A stretch of DNA of 64,000 bases from Ornithinimicrobium sp. CNJ-824 (GCF_001942405.1 NZ_MKKA01000011.1:62001-126000), one strand, 5' to 3'; counted from the stretch's first letter, positions 16,292-25,549 are shown. Made by a program: numbers and translations. Notes: generated from the letters alone by a model not told the origin.

Positions 16292-17784
16292 ACGTGCTCA
16301 GTCTGATCGTCTTCCTGCCCATGGCCGCCGCGCTGGCCCTGATGGCCCTGTCACGCCTGGGCGACGGTGCTGCACGGTGGGTCTGGGTGGTCGTCGCCGC
16401 CGGCGACCTGGCGCTCGTCGCTGCGCTGTGGCTGACCTACGAGCCACCGGTGGCGGGTCGGCTCGCGTTCGAGGAGCGGGCCGAGTGGATCCCCGGGGTG
16501 AACAGCAGCTACCACGTCGGGGTGGACGGGCTGTCCCTGCCTCTGGTGGCGATGACGGCGGTGATCTTCCTGGCCTGCGCGGTCTTCGCGCTCCGCAGCA
16601 GCGACCGGCCCCGGACCCAGGCGGCGCTGTTCCTGTTCCTGCAGAGCGTGAGCCTGGGGCTCTTCGTCGCCGCCGACCTGATCCTGTTCTTCCTCTTCTT
16701 CGACCTGTCCATCGTCGGCATGTACTTCGTGATCGCCGGTTGGGGCCACGGCGAGGCCGGCCGGTCGGCGATGAAGTTCTTCCTCTACACCTTCCTGGGC
16801 TCCCTGGCCCTGCTCGCCGGTTTCATCGGGCTCTACATCGCCGCCGACCCGCACACGTTCGACATGGTGGAGCTGGCCGAGCAGACCCCGCTGGAGGGGT
16901 CGTCGCTGGCCGGGGGGCTGGTCCTGGCCGCGATCCTGGTCGGGCTGGCCGTCAAGACGCCCACGGTGCCGTTCCACACCTGGCTGCCCCCGGCGCACAC
17001 CGACGCACCGGCCATCGGCTCGGCCGTCCTGGCCGGCGTCCTGCTGAAGATGGGCACCTACGGATTCGTGCGGATCGCGATGCCGATGCTGCCCGAGGCC
17101 TGGCGGGCCTCGGCCTGGGCGGTCGTCGTGGTCGGGATCGTGTCGGTCGTGTACGGCGCCCTGGTGGCGCTGGCCCAGACGGACTTCAAGCGTATGGTCG
17201 CCTACACCTCGGTCAACCACATGGGCTACGTCGTCCTGGCCGTCGGCGCCGCCGGGATCGTCGCCGACGACACCACGCAGGCGCGGTCCGTGGCGGTCAC
17301 CGGCGCCGTCACCCAGATGGTCAGCCACGGCCTGATCACCGCTGCCCTGTTCCTCCTCGCGGGGGTGATGTGGGACCGGGCCGGCACCTACGACATGGCC
17401 TCCTACGGAGGTCTGGCCGGTCCTGCCCCCAGGCTCGCGACCCTGTTCGCCGTCGGTGCGTTCGCCTCGCTCGGCCTGCCCGGCCTGTCGGGTTTCATCG
17501 CCGAGTTCCAGATCTTCACCGGCAGCATCGCCGCGGCACCGGTCACCGCGGTCGCGCTGGTGGGCATCCTCATCACCGCCGCGCTGTTCCTGCGGGCGCT
17601 GCAGCGCATCTTCACCGGTCCGACGAGGGGCGTCTCCGCCGGCTTCGGCGACCTGCGTCCCGCCGAGCTGTGGGCCATCGCTCCGCTGCTGGCACTCTCG
17701 CTGCTCATCGGTGTCCTCCCCCGCCCGCTGCTCGAGGTGATCGAGCCCGCGGCGCAGGTCCTCGTCCAGCTCGTCGGGAGGTAG
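16288..17784 (+). CDS. nuoM: NuoM-like antiporter subunit
   Basis: 498 residues from GTG 16288 overlapping the nuoL stop. Key motifs: AVKTPTVPFHTWLPPAHTDAP with the pump Lys, and LAQTDFKRMVAYTSVNHMGY. The helix-5 glutamate is an aspartate here (Asp139 in FFDLSIVGMYF), a conservative change seen in few NuoM proteins I recall. Six bases separate it from nuoN. Confidence 0.9.
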   Translation: MNVLSLIVFLPMAAALALMALSRLGDGAARWVWVVVAAGDLALVAALWLTYEPPVAGRLAFEERAEWIPGVNSSYHVGVDGLSLPLVAMTAVIFLACAVFALRSSDRPRTQAALFLFLQSVSLGLFVAADLILFFLFFDLSIVGMYFVIAGWGHGEAGRSAMKFFLYTFLGSLALLAGFIGLYIAADPHTFDMVELAEQTPLEGSSLAGGLVLAAILVGLAVKTPTVPFHTWLPPAHTDAPAIGSAVLAGVLLKMGTYGFVRIAMPMLPEAWRASAWAVVVVGIVSVVYGALVALAQTDFKRMVAYTSVNHMGYVVLAVGAAGIVADDTTQARSVAVTGAVTQMVSHGLITAALFLLAGVMWDRAGTYDMASYGGLAGPAPRLATLFAVGAFASLGLPGLSGFIAEFQIFTGSIAAAPVTAVALVGILITAALFLRALQRIFTGPTRGVSAGFGDLRPAELWAIAPLLALSLLIGVLPRPLLEVIEPAAQVLVQLVGR

Positions 17785-17790
17785 GCCGCG

Positions 17791-19204
17791 GTGGAGTCCA
17801 TGGCCATGCGGCCGGCCCTGCTCGCACCGGAGATCGTGCTGTTCCTCGGCGGGCTCGCGGTGCTGATGGGCGGGTCCTTCCTGCCGCGGACCCGACAGTG
17901 GCTCACCCGTGTCGTCGCCGCGGCCGTCCTGCTCGTGGCGGCCACCCTGGCCGCCCTCGACCTGCCCGGCCCGGCGCAGGTGGCGATGGAAGGCACCTTC
18001 ACGGTCGACACCACCACCGGGGTCGCCCGGATCGTCGCCGCGCTCGGCACCCTCGTCGTGCTGGCGCTGGCCTCCGACGAGATCGCCGGCACACCCCGGG
18101 AGAGCGAGACCTACGCGCTGCTGCTGTTCTCGACCACCGGCACCCTGATCCTGGCCGGGGCGGACGACCTGCTCGTCGTGACCGTCGGGTTCCTGCTGGC
18201 CAGCGTCCCCCTCTACGGCCTGATCGGGATCGCGCGCACGCCCCTGGGCGCCGAGGCGGCGATGAAGACCTACCTGCTGGGTGCCCTGTTCGGCATCCTC
18301 CTGCTGGCCGGGGTCACGCTGCTCTACGGTGTGTCAGCCACCACGCCTACGCCGAGCTGAGCGACCGGCTAGCTGACGCGCGGCAGGCGTGGTCGCCGCC
18401 GGCGTCGTGGCGGTGCTGGGTGGGTTGCTGTTCAAGGCCGGAGGCGCCCCAGGACACTTCTGGGTCCCCGACGCGGCGCAGGGTGCCGGCGGAGCGGTCG
18501 CGGCATTCCTCACCACCGTGCCCAAGATCGGCGCGGTGATCGCCGCCTACCGGCTCGTCGCGATGCTTCCCGACACCCTCGCCTGGCCGTTGCTGGTCGC
18601 GCTGCTGGCCGTGACCAGCATGACGCTGGGAAACCTCGCCGCCTACTGGCAGAGCGACCCCCGGCGACTGCTGGGCTGGTCCACCGTCAGCCAGGTGGGC
18701 TACCTGTTCGTGCCGGTCGCGGTCGCCGGACGCAGCGACCTCGCGCTGCCCTCGCTGCTGCTCTACCTGACCGGTTACACCGTCACCAACCTCTCCGCGT
18801 TCGCCGTCACCACCGCCCTCCCGCGACGGCGCGAGCTGCGCTCCTACCGGGGCATGGGCAGAGCCCATCCGTGGCTCGCCGCAGCCCTGGTCGTGGCGCT
18901 CCTCGGACTCGTCGGCACCCCACCCACCGTGGTCTTCGTCGGCAAGCTGACCACCACCGCCGCGGCCTGGGACGCCGGGTACGCCTGGCTGGCCGTCCTC
19001 GTCCTCGTCAACACCGTCGTCAGCCTCTTCTACTACCTGCGCTGGATCGCGCCCCTCTACACCCGCCCCGAGACACCGGAGCAGCACCAGGAGGACGCCG
19101 GCACACCCGGCCGTTGGTCACGCACCACCGCGATCGCGACCGCAGCCCTGAGTCTCCTCCTCGGCATCGGGTCCGGAGCCCTCTGGGCCTCCTTCTCCCC
19201 GTGA
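17791..19204 (+). CDS. nuoN: NuoN-like antiporter subunit, two one-base frameshifts
   Basis: Starts at GTG 17791 with GGGAGG 8 nt upstream. The first 185 residues read in one frame, then the frame breaks at about 18343 (CACGCCTACG, expected CACGGCCTACG) and again at about 18388 (CAGGCGTGG, expected CAGGCGGTGG). Restoring one G at each joins VSATTAYAELSDRLAD to AVVAAGVVAVLGGLLFKAGG and HFWVPDAAQG and gives a 471-residue NuoN with its pump Lys. Both losses are in G pairs, as for other shifts in the window. Last gene of the operon. Confidence 0.85.
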
Positions 19205-19309
19205 ACCGCCCCTGCGCACCTCGAGCCCGGCAGCTGGGACGCCGGACGGTGCGAGGCCGACGGCTCGACGAGCGGATCCCACGGCCCCCTCGCCCCGCAC
19301 GGGCCGGTT

Positions 19310-19342
19310 CCGGTCGCGACCGGTTCGCCCCGGGCCTACCGT
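19310..19342 (+). promoter_or_regulatory. Candidate promoter with 14-bp operator palindrome for the copper-storage gene
   Basis: CCGGTCGCGACCGG (19310-19323) is a perfect palindrome at the place of a -35 box for TACCGT (19337-19342), 84 nt before the start of the Cys-rich protein gene. A repressor site at -35 would suit a metal-induced gene. Palindromes of this length do occur by chance in such GC-rich DNA. Confidence 0.35.
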
Positions 19343-19426
19343 CGGACGTGGCCGGCTCCCAGGCCGGCCCTGCACCAGATCCAGACACCGGCACCGACGC
19401 CGGACACGACGGAAGGGAGCAACACG

Positions 19427-19837
19427 ATGACCCACCACGTGACCACGATGCTGAAGACCTACCCCAAGGACCTGGGGTCGATCGACCAGCAGAAGCTCGC
19501 CGAGTGCATCGAGGCGTGCTTCGAGTGCGCCCAGACCTGCACAGCCTGCGCCGACGCGTGCCTGGCCGAGGACATGGTGGCCGACCTGGTCACCTGCATC
19601 CGCAAGAACCTCGACTGCGCCGACGTCTGCGCCGCCACCGGCAACGTCCTGTCACGGCAGACCGGGAACAACCTCGAGACGACCCGGGCCGCGCTGGAGG
19701 CCTGCCGCACCGCCTGCCGGGCATGCGGCGAAGAGTGCGAGCAGCACGCCCAGATGCACGAGCACTGCCGGGTGTGCGCCGAGGCCTGCCGCCGCTGCGA
19801 GCAGGCGTGCGCCGACCTGCTCGCCAGCCTGGGCTGA
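19427..19837 (+). CDS. Cys-rich four-helix-bundle copper-binding protein (Csp/DUF326-like)
   Basis: 136 residues, four Cys-rich amphipathic helices: AECIEACFECAQTC, CADACLAEDM, TCIRKNLDCADVC, ACRTACRACGEECEQHAQMHEHC, then CAEACRRCEQAC (listed as separate segments). The CxxxC spacing places Cys on one helix face so that the bundle core can hold many Cu(I) ions, as in the Csp family. No signal peptide, so a cytosolic Csp3-type store. GGAAGGGAG lies before the ATG. Sits between the complex-I-like operon and the multicopper oxidase group. Confidence 0.85.
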   Translation: MTHHVTTMLKTYPKDLGSIDQQKLAECIEACFECAQTCTACADACLAEDMVADLVTCIRKNLDCADVCAATGNVLSRQTGNNLETTRAALEACRTACRACGEECEQHAQMHEHCRVCAEACRRCEQACADLLASLG

Positions 19838-19867
19838 ACAGGTCGACGGGCGCCCGGTGCCCGGTGC

Positions 19868-19899
19868 CCGCTCCCGTGGGGTTGCTCCCGCGGGAGCGG
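19868..19899. terminator. Bidirectional hairpin between convergent genes
   Basis: CCGCTCCCG (19868-19876) pairs with CGGGAGCGG (19891-19899) around a 14-nt loop; it separates the copper-storage gene (+) from the K+ channel gene (-). Confidence 0.55.
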
Positions 19900-19906
19900 T
19901 GCGGAC

Positions 19907-20782
19907 TCAGGCGCGCGTTTCCTGGCCGTGGTCGGCCGCGTAGGCGGCGAACACCTCCTCGGGGTCGCCGCCGGTGTGCAGGAAGTTGTCGTCGAGCTCC
20001 GAGCTGAGCTGCTCGATCGCCAGTGACAGCTGACGCCCGCTGCGTCGCACGATCGTCTGCGACGAGGCCAGGGCCACGTCGCACAGCTGGAGCGCGTAGG
20101 GCAGCTGGCGTGCCAGCGCGAGGTCGGGCTCGCTCTCCTGGAAGTAGAAGCCCTCACTGTGCTGGGCGAAGTCGATGCGCACCTTGAGCACCTCGGCTGC
20201 GAGGGTGTCGAGCACCCGGGTCATCACCGCGGCGTCCTCGTCCTCCACGCTCTGCGCCCAGTCGCTGTCGGCCAGGCCCTTGAGCTCCAGGGCGAGGGAG
20301 CGACGACGGGACAGGGGCGGGTAGATCTGCGTGAACCACGTCAGGGCGGCGGTGAGCAGGGCGAACCCGGTGAGGGCCTGCAGGGGTGAAGCCGTCCGGA
20401 TCCACAGGTCGGTCGCCACCATGTCCCCGTAGCCCAGGGTGGACAGCGTGACCGCCGACAGGTACACGGCCTCCAGGACGTCCGGGTAGTCCGAGGGATC
20501 CACCCCGGAGGAGTACATGAACCCCTCGGGGACGTGCGGCAGATAGATCAGTGCCCACCCGAGCAGCTGCAGCAGCACCCACAGCAGGATGACCAGGACC
20601 ATCGCCAAGGGCCCCACGGTCGAGCCCAGGCGGTGCCCGGTCGCCCTGGAGATCCGCCACGCCCCGACCAGCACCAAGCGGCTCAGACGCCCCTGCCCGG
20701 TCGGGTGCAGCAGGGTGTGGAACATGTCGTGGAGACCGATCACGATCACCACGATCCCGGCGACGGTCGCCAGCACCTCCAT
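19907..20782 (-). CDS. Two-TM potassium channel family protein
   Basis: 291 residues from ATG 20782, preferred over ATG 20788 because GGAGG lies 9 nt upstream. N-terminal helix, a second at about 58-82, and the pore signature TLSTLGYGDMVAT followed by the inner helix; then a 150-residue soluble helical region with no RCK/TrkA-N motif. Ion_trans_2 type. Conducts K+ if functional; gating signal unknown. Confidence 0.82.
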   Translation of the reverse strand: MEVLATVAGIVVIVIGLHDMFHTLLHPTGQGRLSRLVLVGAWRISRATGHRLGSTVGPLAMVLVILLWVLLQLLGWALIYLPHVPEGFMYSSGVDPSDYPDVLEAVYLSAVTLSTLGYGDMVATDLWIRTASPLQALTGFALLTAALTWFTQIYPPLSRRRSLALELKGLADSDWAQSVEDEDAAVMTRVLDTLAAEVLKVRIDFAQHSEGFYFQESEPDLALARQLPYALQLCDVALASSQTIVRRSGRQLSLAIEQLSSELDDNFLHTGGDPEEVFAAYAADHGQETRA

Positions 20783-20873
20783 CACCATGCGCCTCCCCCG
20801 GTGGTAGGCCTCCCGGTCTGCCGTCGGCACCAGCGAAGGAAGGGCACCTGTCCTGTCCCACGGGAGCTGAACC

Positions 20874-21482
20874 TCACGGGTTCGCCTCGAATTCCGGTAC
20901 CGGGCGCTGCTCGGCCTCCTCGGTGGTGGTCACCGCGCCGTTCTGCTCGATGTCCTCCACGAGCCACTTCATCTCGGCGATCTCCTTGCGCTGGGCCTCG
21001 ATGATCTCGTCGGCCAGCTCGCGCACGCGGACGTCGTCGATGTCGGCGCGCTCGCTGGTGAGGATGGCGATCGAGTGGTGGGGGATCATCCCGTTCATGT
21101 ACGCCTGGTCCTCCACGAAGGTCTGGGACCGGGACAGCCACAGCGCGGTCAGGCCCAGGACGAGGGCACCGGCGATGATGGCGAGGTTGATCGTGACGTT
21201 CTTGTACATCATCCCCCACATGAAGCCGAGCATGATGATGGCCATCGCCGAGCCCATGAGCAGGGCCATGTAGACCCGCTCCTCGCTGAACGTCATGTGC
21301 GCCCAGGTCCAGGCGTTGGTGTAGGTCAGCAGGAACATCGTCACCGTCGAGGTGGTGATCATCGCGGCGAAGATCAGGTACATCTTCCGCTCGTGCTTCT
21401 TGTGCTGGTGCTGGTCCTGCTCGGACTGCTCGTGGGGGGAGGACTCGTGCTGGTCGTGCTGCTCGTGGGGGCTGGACATCAT
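20874..21482 (-). CDS. DUF305 membrane protein with His/Gln-rich N-terminus
   Basis: 202 residues from ATG 21482 (AAGGA 4-7 nt upstream of two consecutive ATGs). The first 35 residues are His/Gln/Glu-rich. Three membrane helices follow (about 36-120, rich in Met), then a ferritin-like DUF305 segment with MNGMIPHHSIAILTSERADI and IIEAQRKEIAEMKWL. DUF305 proteins recur with copper and other heavy-metal genes; the His/Met content supports metal handling at the membrane. Confidence 0.8.
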   Translation of the reverse strand: MMSSPHEQHDQHESSPHEQSEQDQHQHKKHERKMYLIFAAMITTSTVTMFLLTYTNAWTWAHMTFSEERVYMALLMGSAMAIIMLGFMWGMMYKNVTINLAIIAGALVLGLTALWLSRSQTFVEDQAYMNGMIPHHSIAILTSERADIDDVRVRELADEIIEAQRKEIAEMKWLVEDIEQNGAVTTTEEAEQRPVPEFEANP

Positions 21483-21547
21483 CGGTTCCTTCACGATCGG
21501 TCAGGGGTGGTGCGGTCAGGGGGGCACGGCGCGAGGGCAGGTCGGGC

Positions 21548-21841
21548 TCAGCCGTCCGGCTCGTCGAGGCGTCGGCGACGCTCCAGGTAGTCCTGCTCGT
21601 CGATCTCGCCGCGGGCGTAGCGCTCGTCGAGGATCCGGCGCGCCGCGGACCTACGGCCGGAGGCGCTCGCCTCCTCGGGCGCGTGCGCCGGTGGCTGGTC
21701 GACCGGTCCGCCTGTGCGGGCCCGGTCGCCGCCGGAACGGACCAGCAGCGCCACGACGGCCACGGTGGCGATGATGATCAGCAGCCACACGACCCACATC
21801 CAGCCCATGCCCATGCCCATCCCCCATCCGTTGCCATACAT
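21548..21841 (-). CDS. SHOCT-domain small membrane protein
   Basis: 97 residues: Met/Gly-rich start (MYGNGWGMGMGMGW), one helix (about 14-35), linker and a C-terminal SHOCT domain (RRILDERYARGEIDEQDYLE). AAGGAGAAGGA precedes the ATG. The same SHOCT motif opens the multicopper oxidase just upstream, so the two may oligomerise or be proteolysed together (inference). Confidence 0.8.
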   Translation of the reverse strand: MYGNGWGMGMGMGWMWVVWLLIIIATVAVVALLVRSGGDRARTGGPVDQPPAHAPEEASASGRRSAARRILDERYARGEIDEQDYLERRRRLDEPDG

Positions 21842-21903
21842 TCCTTCTCCTTCCGGTCGTGGTGGTGTCGGTCGGTCGGTGGGTCAGCTCTTGCCGGGCG
21901 GGG

Positions 21904-23649
21904 TCACCGGGCCTGGATCGTGCCCATCATGCCCAGGTCCTCGTGGTCCAGGATGTGGCAGTGGTAGACGGTCCGCCCACCGAAGTCGGCGAACCTGATG
22001 CGGACGGTGACCTCGCCGCCGGCGGGGACGTTGACCACGTCCAGCCACAACGGCTCCTCGGGGCGCCGTCCGTCCACGTCCATGACCTGCATCGGCCACA
22101 CGTGCAGGTGGAAGGGGTGGTCCAGCGGGCCCACGTTGCCGATGGTCCACTCCTCGACGGTGCCCAGCCGCACCTGCTGGTCGACCCGGTCGGGGTCGAA
22201 CGAGCGTCCGTCGATGGTGAAGTCCATCATCCCGCCCGGTCCGCGGCCCCCGCTCATCATGCCGCCGCCCATCATCCCACCCATGCCCATCTCCATGGTC
22301 AGCTCCCGGCGCCGGTCGACGTCGACGTCGCGCAGGTCGGCGAGCGGACCGTCCGGACCACCGGGGAGCCCGCCGGCGCCGCCCTCGCCGGACCCGCCGG
22401 CCCCCGACCCGCCGTCCCGGCCGACCTCGAGGTGGGCCAGGAGCTGCTCGGCGTCCTCGGGGCCGACCGCGCCGCCCATCATCTGGCCGCGGTCCACGGG
22501 TGCGGCGACCAGTTCGGCGTCGCCCTCGGTCAGGTCCACGAGCAGGTCCATCCGGTTGCCCGGGGCTAGCACGACCTCCTCCAGGCCCACAGGCGTCGTC
22601 AGCCGGCCCACGTCACGGCCCACGACCTGCCCGTCGGCACCCTCGCCCCGCAGGCGCAGCGAGACGAAGCGGGAGGAGCAGGCGTTGACCACCCGCCAGC
22701 GCTCCCGCTCGCCCGCCCGGCCGCGCAGCCGGGGCTCGAGCTGGCCGTCCACCAGGACCCGCTCGCCCTCGCGGCCCATCATCCGCTCCGGCATCGAAGG
22801 ACCCACGACGGATCCGTCCTGGGACAGGGTGATGTCGGAGACGACCAGGACCCGCTCCCGGTCCACGGCCGGCGGGTCGTCCTCCTCCACGACGATCGCG
22901 CCGTAGAGGCCGGCGAACAGCTGGTCGGCCACGCTCCCGTGGTGGTGCGGGTGGTACCAGTACACCCCCGCCGGGTGGTCCTCGGGCAGCTGGTACTCGT
23001 ACTGGTGGGCCTCCCCGGGCCCGACCTGCACGAAGATGTTGTCACCGTTCCCCTCGGGGGTGACGTGCAGCCCGTGCACGTGCAGGTTGGTGACATGGTC
23101 CAGCTGGTTGTCCAGCTCGATCCGCAGCAGGTCACCGGGCCGCAGCCGCAGCGTCGGGCCCGGCACCCCACCGTTGTAGCCCATCGTCCTGGCCGACCGA
23201 CCGGCCACCTCGTGCGTGCCGAACCTGGCCTGCAGCTGCACGTCCAACCGGCCGTCGCTGCTGGCCAGCACCTCCGGCTCCACCAGCTCGCCCCCGGGAT
23301 CCCCCGGCGCCCCCGGGGTCGTCAGCTCGCGCCACAGGCCGGTCCCGCCCACGACCGTGCTCACCACGCCCAGACCCCCCAGGGTCAGGGCGGTCCGCCG
23401 GCTGACCGACCTCACGACCCGTCCTCCCCCCCGGGCCAGCACGGCCCGACGCTCCTCGTACTCCTGCGTGCTCAGCTCTCCAGCGGCGTACCGCTCGTCC
23501 AGGACCTGCCTCGCCCGCGGCCCGCCGGAAGACGTTCGAAGGTCCGCGCCGCCGGAACCATCTGCCAGGCCACCAGCCAGCACGCGCACGGCCGTGTAGC
23601 CGAGCAGCGCGACCCCGACCACCAGCAGGACCGACCACAACCAGGTCAC
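21904..23649 (-). CDS. Multicopper oxidase with N-terminal TM-SHOCT extension
   Basis: 581 residues from GTG 23649. One helix (about 3-25), then SHOCT (RQVLDERYAAGELSTQEYEE, about 47-70), a twin-Arg segment SVSRRTALTLGGLG and the cupredoxin domains. Copper ligands are visible: HVHGLH, YWYHPHHHG, HPFHLHVWPM and YHCHILDHEDLGMM (HCH with axial Met). A Met-rich insert (GMGGMMGGGMMSGG) before the last domain is like that of CueO-type cuprous oxidases. Probably exported by Tat and oxidises Cu(I) outside the cell. The SHOCT plus twin-Arg order is unusual. Confidence 0.88.
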   Translation of the reverse strand: MTWLWSVLLVVGVALLGYTAVRVLAGGLADGSGGADLRTSSGGPRARQVLDERYAAGELSTQEYEERRAVLARGGGRVVRSVSRRTALTLGGLGVVSTVVGGTGLWRELTTPGAPGDPGGELVEPEVLASSDGRLDVQLQARFGTHEVAGRSARTMGYNGGVPGPTLRLRPGDLLRIELDNQLDHVTNLHVHGLHVTPEGNGDNIFVQVGPGEAHQYEYQLPEDHPAGVYWYHPHHHGSVADQLFAGLYGAIVVEEDDPPAVDRERVLVVSDITLSQDGSVVGPSMPERMMGREGERVLVDGQLEPRLRGRAGERERWRVVNACSSRFVSLRLRGEGADGQVVGRDVGRLTTPVGLEEVVLAPGNRMDLLVDLTEGDAELVAAPVDRGQMMGGAVGPEDAEQLLAHLEVGRDGGSGAGGSGEGGAGGLPGGPDGPLADLRDVDVDRRRELTMEMGMGGMMGGGMMSGGRGPGGMMDFTIDGRSFDPDRVDQQVRLGTVEEWTIGNVGPLDHPFHLHVWPMQVMDVDGRRPEEPLWLDVVNVPAGGEVTVRIRFADFGGRTVYHCHILDHEDLGMMGTIQAR

Positions 23650-23701
23650 CGGGTCAGGCTCCGCCGTCGTGGAGGTGCTCCACCATGCATGTCAGGTCCT
23701 G

Positions 23702-24324
23702 TCACAGGTCCTCCAGCATCTGTTCCATCACGTCGATCTCGGCCTCCTGGTCGGCCACGACCTGCTGCGCCAGCTCTTGCGCGTCGGGGTCCTGCCCGTC
23801 GGTCAGAGCCCCTTCGGCCATCAGGATGGCCCCACGGTGGTGCTCGATCATCAGCTCCAGGAACCGGCGGTCGAACTCCTGCCCGGAGTGCGACTCCAGC
23901 TCGGCCATGGCCTCCTGCTGGGTCATCCCCTCCATCTGCATCGTCGTGCCCATGTCCCCGTGGCCCATGTCGGCCATGTCGTCCTCGGGCGCGGGTGGCT
24001 CACCCCAGGCCTGCAGCCAGGTGTGCATGAGCTCGATCTCGGGGCCCTGAGCCGCCTCGATCTGCCCGGCCAGGTCCTGCACCTGCGGGGTGGCGGCGCG
24101 TTCCTGGGCCAGCTGGGCCATCTCGACGGCGCCTCGTGGTGCACGATCATCTGCTGGGCGAACTGGGTGTCCATCGCGTTGTGCGAGGTCTGCACCGCCG
24201 CCGTCGCCGTCGCCGTCAGGGTCGGCGGGTCGTCGTCGGTCCCGGTCTGGCTGCTGCAGGCACCGAGCACCAAGGTCAGCGCGAGGGTGGCGGTCAGGAC
24301 TGGTCGCGGTGCTGAGAAGGTCAC
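23702..24324 (-). CDS. DUF305 lipoprotein, one-base frameshift
   Basis: Start GTG 24324 gives a clean lipoprotein signal (lipobox LVLGAC); GTG 24348 is an alternative. The frame breaks after FAQQMIVHHE at about 24132 (GGCGCCTCG on the plus strand, expected GGCGCCCTCG); with one base added the DUF305 domain continues with AVEMAQLAQERA, HGDMGTTMQMEGM and MIEHHRGAILMAEGAL (207 residues). Paired MxxHH motifs in both halves are typical of the family and of copper-island relatives. Confidence 0.8.
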
Positions 24325-24361
24325 GAGGGTCCACCCTGCACCGCTCACCTGCCGGGAAGCC

Positions 24362-25549
24362 TCAGGTTCGATGGAGATTCGATGGAGATCCCAGGGGCAG
24401 GGCCAGGCGGAGGGTCGCCCCCGTCCCCGGCCCGTCGCTGGCGGCGGACAACGTGCCCCCGTGGGCTTCCACGATGGCCCGGCTGATGGTCAGCCCGATG
24501 CCCGAGCCGGACCGGTCCCGGTCGCGCGCGCTGTCGCCACGGAAGAACCGCTCGAAGACGTGCGGCAGCTGGTGGGCGGGGATCCCCTCACCGTCGTCGA
24601 CGATCTCGACCACCGCCACCGCGCCGTCGCGGACGGCCCGCACCGTGACCTGGCCACCGGGCGCCGTGTGCCGCAGGGCGTTTCCGAGCACGTTGGTCAG
24701 CACCTGGCCCACCCGTACCGGGTCCACGTCGACCACCAGGTGCGGGCCTGCGGCCGGGTCCACGTCGACGAGCAGATCCACCTGCTTGCGGGCGTACGCC
24801 TCCCGCATCGTCTCGGCAGCCAGGCGCAGCAGGTCGGGCACAGCCACCGGTCGCCGGTCCAGGAGGAGACGTCCCTCCTCGGCCCTGGACACCTCGTCGA
24901 TGTCCTGGGCCAGCCGGGCCAGCCGGTCGGTCTGCTCGGCCAGCACGGCCCGGGTCTCCGGTCCCGGCGGCACCAGGCCGTCCGAGAGGCCCTCATGGTA
25001 TGCCGTCAGCGTGGCGATCGGGGTGCGCAGCTCGTGGGCCAGGTCGGACAGCAGTCGCCGCCGCGTGTCCTCGACCCCTTCCAGGCGGGCAGCCATCACG
25101 TTGAACGCCTCGGCCAGCGTGTCCAGCTCGGTGCCCGAACCGACGTCGGGCACCCGGGCGTCGTAGTGGCCCCGCTCCAGCTCCTGGGCGGCGTCCGTCA
25201 GGTCGGCCAGGGGCCGGCGCAGCAGCCGGGTCAGGAACCAGGTGACCCCACCCGCCGCCAGCAGAGAGATCAGCAGCCCCAGGCCCACCGCGAGCAGCGA
25301 GGCGTCCCGGTAGGCCAGCTCAACGTGCACCATCTCCGACGCCCCCTCCGGCAGGCCAGCCCGGAGCAGGTGCTCGTGGAAGATCGGCGGTCCGACGACC
25401 GCAGCGACCAGTCCTACGGTCAGGGCACCAGCCACGAGCACGACGGCCTGTCCCACCAGCAGACGGGTCGCCAGTCCGGCCCTCCGGAGGACCCACGTCT
25501 CTTCCCGAGGGGCCCGCCGCGTTCGTCGAGGGGGCAGGTCCGTGCTCAT
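24362..25549 (-). CDS. HAMP-type sensor histidine kinase of the copper island
   Basis: 395 residues: two helices (about 29-52 and 84-106) enclosing a short extracytoplasmic loop with PPIFHEHLL and EMVHVE, a HAMP domain, the H-box LLSDLAHELRTPI, and ATPase motifs NVLGNALRH, DDGEGIP and GSGIGLTI. The His/Met-containing loop could bind metal. Its start overlaps the regulator stop (ATGA). CusS/BaeS-like. The 3' end carries a tandem regulatory repeat for the next gene. Confidence 0.88.
   Translation of the reverse strand: MSTDLPPRRTRRAPREETWVLRRAGLATRLLVGQAVVLVAGALTVGLVAAVVGPPIFHEHLLRAGLPEGASEMVHVELAYRDASLLAVGLGLLISLLAAGGVTWFLTRLLRRPLADLTDAAQELERGHYDARVPDVGSGTELDTLAEAFNVMAARLEGVEDTRRRLLSDLAHELRTPIATLTAYHEGLSDGLVPPGPETRAVLAEQTDRLARLAQDIDEVSRAEEGRLLLDRRPVAVPDLLRLAAETMREAYARKQVDLLVDVDPAAGPHLVVDVDPVRVGQVLTNVLGNALRHTAPGGQVTVRAVRDGAVAVVEIVDDGEGIPAHQLPHVFERFFRGDSARDRDRSGSGIGLTISRAIVEAHGGTLSAASDGPGTGATLRLALPLGSPSNLHRT
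24364..24388 (-). promoter_or_regulatory. Tandem response-regulator box (box 1) before the DUF305 lipoprotein
   Basis: On the minus strand TCTCCATCGAA occurs twice in tandem (11-bp period) and ends in CCT, giving GAATCT-N5-GAACCT. It lies inside the last codons of the kinase gene, 15-39 nt before the lipoprotein starts. Matching boxes precede other genes of the island. Confidence 0.6.

Noticed and set aside
17791-19204. Two separate short genes instead of nuoN
   Set aside because: Both fragments match consecutive parts of one NuoN, and the bridging segment reads correctly in the third frame.
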